Source of the DNA: UBA6265 sp964526965
GTDB lineage: Bacteria; Chloroflexota; Chloroflexia; Thermomicrobiales; UBA6265
DNA: 9,038 nt
Reading direction: 5' to 3'
Assembly (NCBI GenBank): GCA_964526965.1
Contig: CAZGML010000052.1
Coordinates: 1-9,038 of the forward strand
The notes beneath the pieces are model-generated. The model worked only from the letters and a program-made list of their open reading frames with translations. It did no database searches and was not told the DNA's origin. Made by a program: the position numbers and the translations under genes. Positions within the stretch are counted from its first letter, which is position 1. Each line of letters begins with the position of its first letter. This document shows, one piece after another, positions 1 to 7,029 of this stretch.

Positions 1-1793
1 GCCATGAAGGCTTCCTGCGGAATTTCCACGCTGCCCACCATCTTCATGCGGGCCTTGCCTTCTTTTTGCTTCTCGAGCAGTTTGCGCTTGCGGGAGACGT
101 CGCCACCGTAGCACTTGGCGAGCACGTTCTTGCGCATGGCCTTCACGGTTTCACGGCTGATAATACGGCTGCCAATGCTTGCCTGGATCGGCACGTCGAA
201 CATCTGGCGCGGAATCAGCTTGCGGAGCGCCTCTACGAGACCCTTGCCCTTGTAATAGGCGTCGTCGCGGTGGCAAATCATGCTGAGCGCGTCAACGCTC
301 TCGCCGTTCACCAGAACGTCCAGCTTCACCAGATCGGCGGCCATCATCTCGGAGAAGGTGTAATCCAGGCTGGCGTAGCCCTGGGTGCGACTCTTCAATT
401 GATCGTAGAACTCAACGATCAGTTCGGCCAACGGGATCTTGTACTGGAGCTGCACACGCTCCTCATCAAGGTAGACCAAGTCGCCGGGCATTCCGCGCTT
501 GTTCGTGGTGAGATCCATAATCGTGCCGATGTAGCGGCTTGGAGCGATGATGTTGAGATCCATCCAGGGTTCGCGGATTTCCTCGATCTGTCCGAAATCC
601 GGCATGTCTGAAGGGTTATCTACCTTCTTGGTCTCGCCGCTGGTGAGTTCTACTTCATATTCCACGCTTGGTGCAGTGGCAAGCAGGTCCAGCCCAAACT
701 CACGTTCGAGCCGTTCCTGGATGATCTCCATATGGAGCAAGCCCAGGAAACCGCAGCGGAACCCAAAACCAAGCGCTGCCGAGCTTTCGGGCTCGTAGGT
801 GAGGGACGCATCGTTGAGTTGCAGGCGTTCCAGCGCATCGCGCAGCTCCGGGAAATCGTTTGAATCCACCGGATAGAGGCCGGCGAACACCATGGCCTTT
901 GCCGGCTGGTAACCGGGAAGTGGCTCTGTGGCAGGGCGACTGTCCGATGTGATCGTGTCACCAACCTGCACATCCTTCACCACCTTCAGGCCGGTAGCGA
1001 TATAGCCGACTTCGCCGGTGTGCAGTACGTCGACAGAGGTCATGCGCGGGTTGAAGTACCCGATTTCCAGCGTGTCAGCATGTTTCTCGGTTCCGAGAAT
1101 GCGGATGCGCTCGTTGGCCCGCAGCTCGCCGTCCACGATTTTCACATACGCGATCACGCCCTTAAATGCGTCGTAGTGACTATCGAAGATCATGGCGCGC
1201 AGCGGTTTATTGCTGCCTTCTCCGCTTGGGGGTGGTACGTGCTTCACAATGGCTTCAAGGATATTCGGCGCACCCTCACCAGTTTTGGCGCTGGCGGGGA
1301 TGATTTCATCGTCGATAAGCCCGATGAAATCGCCAACTTCCTGCGTCACGCGTTCCGGGTCAGCATTTGGTAGATCGATTTTGTTGATCACTGCGAGCAT
1401 GGCTAGGTCGTGCTCGAGCGCGAGGTATACATTCGCCATTGTTTGCGCTTCGATACCCTGGGCAGCATCCACAACCAACAGTGCGCCCTCACAGGCCGCA
1501 AGGCTACGGCTGACCTCGTAACTGAAGTCAACGTGACCTGGCGTATCGATAAGGTTGAGCGAGTACTCCTGGCCATCTTCCGCGGTGTAGTGCATTCGCA
1601 CTGCCCGCGCCTTGATGGTGATGCCCTTTTCGCGTTCCAGGTCCATGGAATCGAGCATCTGCTCCTGGAGCTCACGCTCGGAGACCGTGCCGGTTACCTG
1701 TAACAGGCGGTCGGCCAGGGTCGATTTCCCATGATCGATATGGGCGATGATGCTGAAGTTACGAATGTGACTCGTATCAATAGGTGTAGTCAT
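1..1793 (-). CDS. lepA: Elongation factor 4 (LepA), ribosome back-translocase GTPase; C-terminus cut by window edge
   Basis: LepA/EF4 is a translational GTPase that binds stalled or mis-translocated ribosomes and affects initiation and elongation. Reading from the ATG at 1793 gives 597 full codons, still open at base 1. E. coli LepA has 599 residues, so only a short C-terminal tail is missing. The GTPase motifs are all visible: P-loop AHIDHGKST (residues 17-25), switch I EREKGITIK (53-61), DTPGH (83-87), NKID (137-140) and SAK (168-170). The EF4-specific C-terminal domain is also clear, with IPRQMFDVPIQ, AKCYGGDVSRKRKLLEKQKE and VEIPQEAFM at the edge. EF-G domain IV is absent, as expected for EF4. 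The ATG is preferred because residues MTTPIDTSHIRNFSIIAH fit the normal short LepA N-terminus. No clear Shine-Dalgarno precedes it. It is divergent from the metal ATPase. Family identity is certain. Confidence 0.97.
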   Translation of the reverse strand, partial: MTTPIDTSHIRNFSIIAHIDHGKSTLADRLLQVTGTVSERELQEQMLDSMDLEREKGITIKARAVRMHYTAEDGQEYSLNLIDTPGHVDFSYEVSRSLAACEGALLVVDAAQGIEAQTMANVYLALEHDLAMLAVINKIDLPNADPERVTQEVGDFIGLIDDEIIPASAKTGEGAPNILEAIVKHVPPPSGEGSNKPLRAMIFDSHYDAFKGVIAYVKIVDGELRANERIRILGTEKHADTLEIGYFNPRMTSVDVLHTGEVGYIATGLKVVKDVQVGDTITSDSRPATEPLPGYQPAKAMVFAGLYPVDSNDFPELRDALERLQLNDASLTYEPESSAALGFGFRCGFLGLLHMEIIQERLEREFGLDLLATAPSVEYEVELTSGETKKVDNPSDMPDFGQIEEIREPWMDLNIIAPSRYIGTIMDLTTNKRGMPGDLVYLDEERVQLQYKIPLAELIVEFYDQLKSRTQGYASLDYTFSEMMAADLVKLDVLVNGESVDALSMICHRDDAYYKGKGLVEALRKLIPRQMFDVPIQASIGSRIISRETVKAMRKNVLAKCYGGDVSRKRKLLEKQKEGKARMKMVGSVEIPQEAFM

Positions 1794-1900
1794 ATAATGA
1801 TGGCACGTCCATAGAGAATCGATGAAGGCAAGATAAACCAACGGCGATTACGCGTCCGTTGAACATCCGTCTAAGTATGCCTGATTTTCAGTTAACGTAT

Positions 1901-1923
1901 CGGATTGGATCGTGATCAGTCCG
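1901..1923. repeat. Imperfect inverted repeat in the lepA / metal-ATPase intergenic region
   Basis: CGGATTG (1901-1907) can pair with CAGTCCG (1917-1923) across a 9-base spacer, with one G-T mismatch. There is no T-run after it, so it is not a convincing intrinsic terminator. It lies about 110 bp upstream of lepA and about 45 bp upstream of the predicted promoter of the ATPase. It could be a regulator site or chance. Confidence 0.25.
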
Positions 1924-1943
1924 CATAAGATACGCTCCGTGGG

Positions 1944-1972
1944 CATACAACTTCACCCGGTTTTGCTATACT
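1944..1972 (+). promoter_or_regulatory. Predicted extended -10 promoter of the P1B-4 ATPase
   Basis: The -10 hexamer TATACT (1967-1972) is preceded by TGC, giving an extended -10 element TGCTATACT. A weak -35 candidate CATACA (1944-1949) lies at 17-bp spacing and matches the consensus only in its last three bases. Transcription would start near 1979-1981, at the left edge of the palindromic operator, leaving an untranslated leader of about 80 bases. The call comes from consensus matching by eye. Confidence 0.5.
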
Positions 1973-1981
1973 TGATCCTAG

Positions 1982-1998
1982 TTGAGAATGGTTCTCAA
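1982..1998. promoter_or_regulatory. Perfect 7-3-7 palindrome, candidate Fur-family operator
   Basis: TTGAGAATGGTTCTCAA is an exact inverted repeat of TTGAGAA around TGG. Read as a 7-1-7 site (TGAGAAT-G-GTTCTCA) it has the architecture of Fur-family boxes (Fur, Zur, PerR, Mur), with one imperfect position. It sits just downstream of the predicted -10 element, where a bound repressor would block initiation. It is 64 bp upstream of the metal ATPase start. The arms do not resemble the SmtB/ArsR or MerR site patterns that control many other P1B ATPases. The regulator itself is not encoded in the window. Confidence 0.6.
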
Positions 1999-2047
1999 AT
2001 ACGACTCGGCGACTCGGATATAGACACTGTTCGTTCGCTGGTTTGGC

Positions 2048-2053
2048 AGGTGG
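2048..2053 (+). promoter_or_regulatory. Shine-Dalgarno supporting the GTG start of the metal ATPase
   Basis: AGGTGG lies 9 bases upstream of the GTG at 2063. An in-frame TAG at 2021-2023 and the lack of any in-frame ATG or GTG between it and 2063 make this GTG the most upstream usual start. Confidence 0.6.
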
Positions 2054-2062
2054 TGGGCACAA

Positions 2063-4027
2063 GTGAGCAAGCTAGTAAATTTCTTCCGTAATCAGCGTTT
2101 GGCTGCGTCGTCGGTTCTGGCGTGGATTCTCAGTTTCACGGGCCTGGCCCTGGATTTGACAGATGCCGTCCCGCAGCAGGCGGTGATTGCGGTCTACCTG
2201 GGTGCCTATCTCTTCGGCGGCACCGCGGCGCTTGTCGAAGCCATTCGCGACCTGTTGGATCGCAAGATCAACGTCGACCTGCTCATGGTGCTGGCTGCCC
2301 TTGGTGCGGCAGCGCTTGGACAGTGGCTCGAGGGCGCGATTCTGCTCAGCCTCTTCGCAACATCGAACGCACTCGAATACTACTCATTGGGGCGGACCCG
2401 GAACGCCGTTCGCGCACTCATGGATCTCACACCACCAGTCGCGCGGGTATTGCGTGATGGTGTCTATGTGGAAATCGACACGGACGAGGTCCAGATCGGC
2501 GATCATGTCATGATCCAGCCCGGCGAGCGCATCCCTGTGGATGCCACCATCACTTCCGGCACATCGACAATCGACCAGGCAGCAATCACCGGCGAATCGG
2601 AACCTGTTTCCGTGGAGCCGGGCAATTCTATCTACGCGGGAACCATTAACGGCAATGGCGTTCTCCACACCGAAGTTGCCAAACTTGCCACCGATACCAC
2701 GCTGGCGAGAATCGTTCGGCTTGTGTCCGATGCCCGGAATGACCAGTCTGACCTGCAAGAGTTTGCCGAAGGATTTGAAGGAAAGTACGCCGCAGGCGTG
2801 ATTCTCTTCTCGGCGCTTATCGCCACGATCCCGATCTTGCTCGGAGCCGAAACCGAACCAACTATTTATCGAGCCCTCACGCTGCTGGTGGTGTTGAGTC
2901 CCTGCGCACTGGTCATCAGTACGCCTGCAGCCACACTCAGTGCGCTCGCCAACGCTGCCCGCAACGGCATCCTTGTGAAGGGCGGACGTGCCCTCGATAC
3001 GCTTGGAACGGTCTCGACCGTTGCGTTTGATAAAACCGGAACGCTTACCATCGGCAAGCCCATGCTGACGGACATCGTCACGTTCAACCAGACCGATCCC
3101 ACATGGCTGCTGAAACACACCGCCGCCGTAGAAGTGATGAGCGAGCACCCCATAGCGGAGGCGATTGTACAGGCGGCTGAATCCGAAAAACTGGCTTTGC
3201 CTCGTGCTCAAAACGCGGAGGCGATTCCTGGCCACGGTATCCAGGCCGATATCAATGGTTCGACCTTCGTTATCGGTAACCGCCGCCTCATGGAAAGAAA
3301 CCACATCGAACTCAGTGAATCCGCGAACGAGCAGCTTGCCCGCATCGGTGATGAAGGCAAGAGCTCGATGTTCGTCGTCGCGGACAACGTTCTGGTGGGT
3401 ATCCTCGCAGTTGCCGATGTGCTCCGGCCGGGAATGGCTGATGTGATCCAGCAGCTGAAGAAGGACGGTATCGAAAGAATTGCCATGCTCTCGGGTGATA
3501 ACGCACGGGTAGCCAACGCTATTGGCAAGAGCGTAGGAATCGACGACGTACATGCGGATCTGCTGCCCGAGGACAAGGTCGATGCGCTGCGAGAACTCCG
3601 CCAGGCCGAGAAGGTGGCGATGGTTGGCGACGGTGTTAACGACGCACCTGCCCTTGCCGTGGCAGATGTCGGCATCGCGATGGGCGCCGGTGGAACGGAC
3701 GCCGCACTGGAGACCGCCGACGTCGTGCTCATGACCGACGATGTTTCCAAGATCAGCTACAGCATTGGGCTAAGCCGCAAGATGCGCAAGATTGTGAAGA
3801 TGAACCTGACATTCTCGCTCAGCGTTATCGCGGTGTTGGCAACGCTTACGCTCACGGTTGGAATCCCGCTGCCAGTGGGAGTGATTGGTCACGAAGGCAG
3901 CACGATAATCGTGATCCTGAACGGTTTGCGATTGCTCGGATACGGTGGCGGCTTCCGTCGACTTCTGAAACCGGACCGCGAAGTCGCTCCTCGCGAACAG
4001 GCCGACTACCGGGTGGTGACGGTTTAG
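2063..4027 (+). CDS. P1B-4-type heavy-metal-exporting ATPase (Co/Fe/Zn class)
   Basis: This is a P-type ATPase that would pump transition-metal ions out across the cytoplasmic membrane. The 654 residues contain the actuator motif TGES (176-179), phosphorylation motif DKTGT (323-327, D323 phosphorylated), the P1B-specific HP in SEHP (360-363) with GHG (390-392), and hinge GDGVND (522-527). The ion-path helix reads SPC (279-281) rather than the CPC of Cu and most Zn/Cd pumps. A late helix carries HEGSTIIVILNGLRLL (610-625). SPC plus HEG[GS] is the signature of subgroup P1B-4 (CoaT, CtpD, PfeT and FrvA relatives). There is no N-terminal CxxC metal-binding domain. Hydrophobic segments lie near 13-32, 40-60, 72-107, 243-262, 268-292 and 580-627. 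It starts with GTG behind AGGTGG, is monocistronic, and sits downstream of a Fur-like operator. Its stop overlaps that of murJ. The metal (Fe(II), Co, Zn or Ni) cannot be fixed from sequence. The family is certain and the subgroup very likely. Confidence 0.95.
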   Translation: MSKLVNFFRNQRLAASSVLAWILSFTGLALDLTDAVPQQAVIAVYLGAYLFGGTAALVEAIRDLLDRKINVDLLMVLAALGAAALGQWLEGAILLSLFATSNALEYYSLGRTRNAVRALMDLTPPVARVLRDGVYVEIDTDEVQIGDHVMIQPGERIPVDATITSGTSTIDQAAITGESEPVSVEPGNSIYAGTINGNGVLHTEVAKLATDTTLARIVRLVSDARNDQSDLQEFAEGFEGKYAAGVILFSALIATIPILLGAETEPTIYRALTLLVVLSPCALVISTPAATLSALANAARNGILVKGGRALDTLGTVSTVAFDKTGTLTIGKPMLTDIVTFNQTDPTWLLKHTAAVEVMSEHPIAEAIVQAAESEKLALPRAQNAEAIPGHGIQADINGSTFVIGNRRLMERNHIELSESANEQLARIGDEGKSSMFVVADNVLVGILAVADVLRPGMADVIQQLKKDGIERIAMLSGDNARVANAIGKSVGIDDVHADLLPEDKVDALRELRQAEKVAMVGDGVNDAPALAVADVGIAMGAGGTDAALETADVVLMTDDVSKISYSIGLSRKMRKIVKMNLTFSLSVIAVLATLTLTVGIPLPVGVIGHEGSTIIVILNGLRLLGYGGGFRRLLKPDREVAPREQADYRVVTV

Positions 4028-5691
4028 CGCGGCAGTCCCGGAATGCGCTCGCGCACACGTACCGGAATCATCGTGCCGATCCGCTCCGTAATCATCAACA
4101 GCTCCGGCACTCTCAGTACCCATGCGGCCCAAACGAACGTGACTGCATACAGGCCGATGCACAGCACGAAATAAACCGCATGCATCAGGAAGCCGGTGTC
4201 GGTTTCGAGCACCCCGCTCAGCCATGGGCGAGAGACGCCGATAACGACGCCCATGATGGCGGATGCGAGCAATACGCGCACGAGCCAACTGAAAAATCCT
4301 TCGGAGAAAATCCGGCCGCTGCGCTGTTTGAGGAACGCCATCATGATGATGGCCTCCGCGGCAGTTGTCACGCTCATGGCAATGGCGAGGCCTTCAACCC
4401 CAAACGGATCCATGAGCAATCGCGCCAGGATGATGTTGAGAATAATCGTGAGAATGGTTGTGGTCACCGGTGTGCGCGTGTCCTTCATCGCGTAAAAGAC
4501 GCGGGTGACGATTTCGGTTAATCCATAGCCAACCAGCCCGAGTGCGAACCAGCGGAACGCGCCGGCAACGATGTCCGTCGACTGGTCATCGAACCGTCCA
4601 CCCTCGAAGATCACCATAATGACCTCTCGCCCAATCATCACGAGTGCCACGCTGGCAGGGATGCTGAGGAAGAGGAGAGGGCGCATGGTTCGATCGAGCA
4701 GTCGGGCAAAACCATCGCGATCGCCCCGACCGAACAACGCCGCAAGCGATGGAAATGCCACTGTGCTCATGCTGAGCGCCAGTACACCGTGCGGCAACAT
4801 TAACAGCAGCCAGGCGTAGTTCAGGCCGGACACATACTGCGCACCGAGAATCGAGGCAAACGCGCTCACGAAGATAAAGTTGACCTGGAACGCAGCGAGC
4901 CCGACCACGCGTGGACCAAGCAGCCGCAACACATCCTTCAGGCCGTCAACGGTTCGATCAAGCGTAGGGCGGAACGTGAGCCCGGTTCGAACCACAGCCG
5001 GAACCTGAAGCGCCAGTTGCAGGAACGCGCCGATGATTACGCCCCAAACCACTGCCTGGATACCGAACTCATCGGCGAAGAAGTACGCGCCAATAATGAT
5101 TGCGATGTTGTAGAGCACCGGTCCGAACGCGGGCCAGGCGAACTGATTCTGCGCCTCCAGGATTCCCTTGCAGGCGATTGCAAGCCCGAGGAACACCGGC
5201 GAAAGCAGCAGCGGCCGCATTAATTCGACGGTCAGGTTATGCGTGTATTCGTCATAGCCGGGTGCAACCAGGCTCGTGAGCGGGCTCGCAAACACGAACG
5301 CAATGGCGCTAAGTACGAGAATGCCGAGTCCGGTCCAGGTAAGCATTGCGGATGCAAGCCTGGAGGCGCGTTCGCGATCGTTTCGATCGATGAAGTTGCC
5401 GAACACCGGGATGAAGGCAGCGCCGAATGCTCCACTCATCACAACCAGAAAGAGGAGGTCCGGAATGCGAAATGCCGCGACGTAGGCGTCCATATCTGGA
5501 GATGTGCCGAATTGTCGTGCCAAAATCATCTCGCGCAGCAGGCCGAGCACGCGGCTGAGCACGTACGCAATCGCAACAATCGCGGCACTACGCATCATCC
5601 CGCTGCCAGCGGCGACTGCACTGGAGGGTGTTTCCGGCTCAGATGGTTGCGTGGTGGGTGCGCGTCCGAAGACCTGGCTGGCCTGACTCAT
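4024..5691 (-). CDS. murJ: MurJ/MviN-family lipid II flippase
   Basis: MurJ moves the peptidoglycan precursor lipid II across the cytoplasmic membrane and belongs to the MOP superfamily (MATE-like, typically 14 helices). The 555-residue product is strongly hydrophobic after a Pro/Ser/Thr-rich cytoplasmic N-terminus (about 1-32), which E. coli MurJ (511 residues) lacks. The family N-motif SRVLGLLREMILARQFG (46-62) then D68 align with E. coli R18, R24 and D39, and FRIPDLL (74-80) follows. The segment YAWLLLMLPHGVLAL (292-306) aligns without gaps to the E. coli helix carrying R270, but L295 stands at that position. F81 stands where E. coli has R52. The start is ATG with no clear Shine-Dalgarno. 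The gene follows the permease gene by 45 bp on the same strand, and its stop overlaps the stop of the convergent ATPase gene. Family membership is secure. Flippase function is inferred, given the missing arginines. Confidence 0.92.
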   Translation of the reverse strand: MSQASQVFGRAPTTQPSEPETPSSAVAAGSGMMRSAAIVAIAYVLSRVLGLLREMILARQFGTSPDMDAYVAAFRIPDLLFLVVMSGAFGAAFIPVFGNFIDRNDRERASRLASAMLTWTGLGILVLSAIAFVFASPLTSLVAPGYDEYTHNLTVELMRPLLLSPVFLGLAIACKGILEAQNQFAWPAFGPVLYNIAIIIGAYFFADEFGIQAVVWGVIIGAFLQLALQVPAVVRTGLTFRPTLDRTVDGLKDVLRLLGPRVVGLAAFQVNFIFVSAFASILGAQYVSGLNYAWLLLMLPHGVLALSMSTVAFPSLAALFGRGDRDGFARLLDRTMRPLLFLSIPASVALVMIGREVIMVIFEGGRFDDQSTDIVAGAFRWFALGLVGYGLTEIVTRVFYAMKDTRTPVTTTILTIILNIILARLLMDPFGVEGLAIAMSVTTAAEAIIMMAFLKQRSGRIFSEGFFSWLVRVLLASAIMGVVIGVSRPWLSGVLETDTGFLMHAVYFVLCIGLYAVTFVWAAWVLRVPELLMITERIGTMIPVRVRERIPGLPR

Positions 5692-5698
5692 ACGCGCG

Positions 5699-5704
5699 AT
5701 TATC
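5699..5704 (-). promoter_or_regulatory. Possible -10 element directly upstream of murJ
   Basis: On the minus strand GATAAT ends 7 bases before the A of the murJ ATG. This is the spacing expected if transcription starts at the start codon (leaderless mRNA), and the murJ start lacks a recognisable Shine-Dalgarno. No good -35 is visible at 16-18 bp spacing. Read-through from the upstream transporter genes is an alternative. Confidence 0.3.
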
Positions 5705-5736
5705 CCACTAAAGGCCGATTCCGTGCAGTATTCGTG

Positions 5737-7029
5737 TCAGGAGCCGCGAAGTGCCTGCACAACACTCAGTCTGGCGGCACGCCAGGCAGGGAACAACCCC
5801 GCCAAAATGCCGACAACCAACGCCGCCCCCACGCCAATTGCAACCGACGAAAGTGGCAGTGTCGTGCTTTCTGGCAGCGGTAACGTATCCAGTACTAATT
5901 GCCTGGCAAAAACCGAGACGATGAGGGCAGAGGCCGGAATGGCTATTGCCACAGCGATAAGCACCTCGAGCAGCGTCTGCGAGATTCCGCTGAAGAAGAT
6001 TCGCATCGTGCTCGCACCCAGCGCTCGCCTCAGGCCATATTCCGCAGAGCGCTCGCGCACATTGGCCAGACCCACGCCCAAAATGCCCAGCCCTCCGATG
6101 GCCAACGCCACTGCCGATACAGCGGTCGCCGTAACATTCTGCTGACTAAGAATTGGTTTCAGGTCGGCGAGCATATCAGTGCGACTGATTTGCAGGTCGG
6201 TAATCTCGAGATCCTGTTCAGCTGACCAACGCTGCACCAGGTCTGTAACCAGTCCGATATCGTTCTCATTAACATGCATGAGTACCTGTATTCCGGTCGA
6301 TTCCACAAGTTCAGGCCGTGGTATGGACGAAACAATCAGAATGTCTGAACCAATGCCAGACCAGTTCGCCACTCCATCAATAATGATCGTCCCCAGCGGG
6401 GCTTGCTGAAGCGGGTGTTCAGTTGCTGTGTTGGCCGCAGTCGTGAAGTCCACGGTTCGGCCCACTGTCGTTTCTAAAGTCCAGCCCTGCCTGGCGATAA
6501 ACTGCTCGTTTACTACTGCGTGCAGCACTGTGCCATCCGCTGTATCTACGGGGAAGCGGCCAGCCTCCATATCAAGCACCCGAATATCTATGTACCCTGG
6601 CGATACCACCTTGCCATTCACCTGCGTGAGTCCATTGTCGGTAGCCAATGGAAGGAGCACATCGAAATTGGCACTGGTCGCCGGAATGCCGTTTGCTTCC
6701 AGCATGCTAATTGCGTCGTGCGTCACTGATTGGGACGGGCCGGAATCCCCTGTCCACACAGGGGCCGCTCCTCGTTCCTGTCCGTTCCTTCCAGGGTCCT
6801 GCGAGGCCAGGGGATGAATAACTTGTCCACTAACTGATACGGTCGCGGGTCGCCCATACTCCCGGGCAATGAACTCTGTATTCGCATCCACTGATAACTG
6901 GCTCGCAGAGTTCACGACGATGACGGCAATAATGGCCGCAACAAGGCCGGCGATAGAAACGAGCGTACGCAGCGGTTGACTACGCACGTCCTCCCCTGCG
7001 GTGACAAACATTGCCCGAAGCGATGTCAT
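5737..7029 (-). CDS. MacB/FtsX-type ABC transporter permease
   Basis: This is the membrane subunit of a type VII (MacB/LolCDE-like) ABC system, which works by mechanotransmission rather than by forming a transmembrane channel. The 430 residues have the standard layout. Helix 1 is at about 22-43 after QPLRTLVSIAG. A large extracytoplasmic domain follows (about 44-300), then helix 2 (about 301-323), helix 3 (about 347-373) and helix 4 (about 395-415). The family-typical coupling segment VRERSAEYGLRRALGAS (324-340) and terminal GLFPAWRAARLSVVQALR (411-428) are clear. The extracytoplasmic domain includes a hydrophilic Gly/Pro/Ser-rich stretch (about 69-101). The ATG overlaps the ATPase stop as ATGA and has a perfect AGGAGGT 9 bases upstream, so it is translationally coupled to its ATPase. 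The substrate is unknown; peptides, lipoproteins, antibiotics or lipids are handled by relatives. A 45-bp gap separates it from murJ. Confidence 0.93.
   Translation of the reverse strand: MTSLRAMFVTAGEDVRSQPLRTLVSIAGLVAAIIAVIVVNSASQLSVDANTEFIAREYGRPATVSVSGQVIHPLASQDPGRNGQERGAAPVWTGDSGPSQSVTHDAISMLEANGIPATSANFDVLLPLATDNGLTQVNGKVVSPGYIDIRVLDMEAGRFPVDTADGTVLHAVVNEQFIARQGWTLETTVGRTVDFTTAANTATEHPLQQAPLGTIIIDGVANWSGIGSDILIVSSIPRPELVESTGIQVLMHVNENDIGLVTDLVQRWSAEQDLEITDLQISRTDMLADLKPILSQQNVTATAVSAVALAIGGLGILGVGLANVRERSAEYGLRRALGASTMRIFFSGISQTLLEVLIAVAIAIPASALIVSVFARQLVLDTLPLPESTTLPLSSVAIGVGAALVVGILAGLFPAWRAARLSVVQALRGS

Noticed and set aside
66..611. Open frame on the plus strand (181 codons) opposite lepA
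   Set aside because: It is antisense to the conserved LepA C-terminal region, which explains the open frame, and it shows no known motif.
2384..3553. Long open frame on the minus strand (389 codons) opposite the metal ATPase gene
   Set aside because: It lies wholly antisense to an unmistakable P-type ATPase. The translation is rich in Arg, His, Asp and Gly, with no recognisable domain or hydrophobic pattern, as expected of a codon-bias shadow.
3959..3986. Hairpin CGACTTC / GAAGTCG near the end of the ATPase gene as an intrinsic terminator
   Set aside because: The 7-bp stem has a 14-base loop, lies inside the coding sequence and is not followed by a T-run in either direction.
5239..5883. Plus-strand open frame (214 codons) spanning the murJ start and the permease end
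   Set aside because: It is antisense to two well-supported genes and crosses their boundary. Its composition (Arg, His, Cys, Asn, Gly) is that of a shadow frame.
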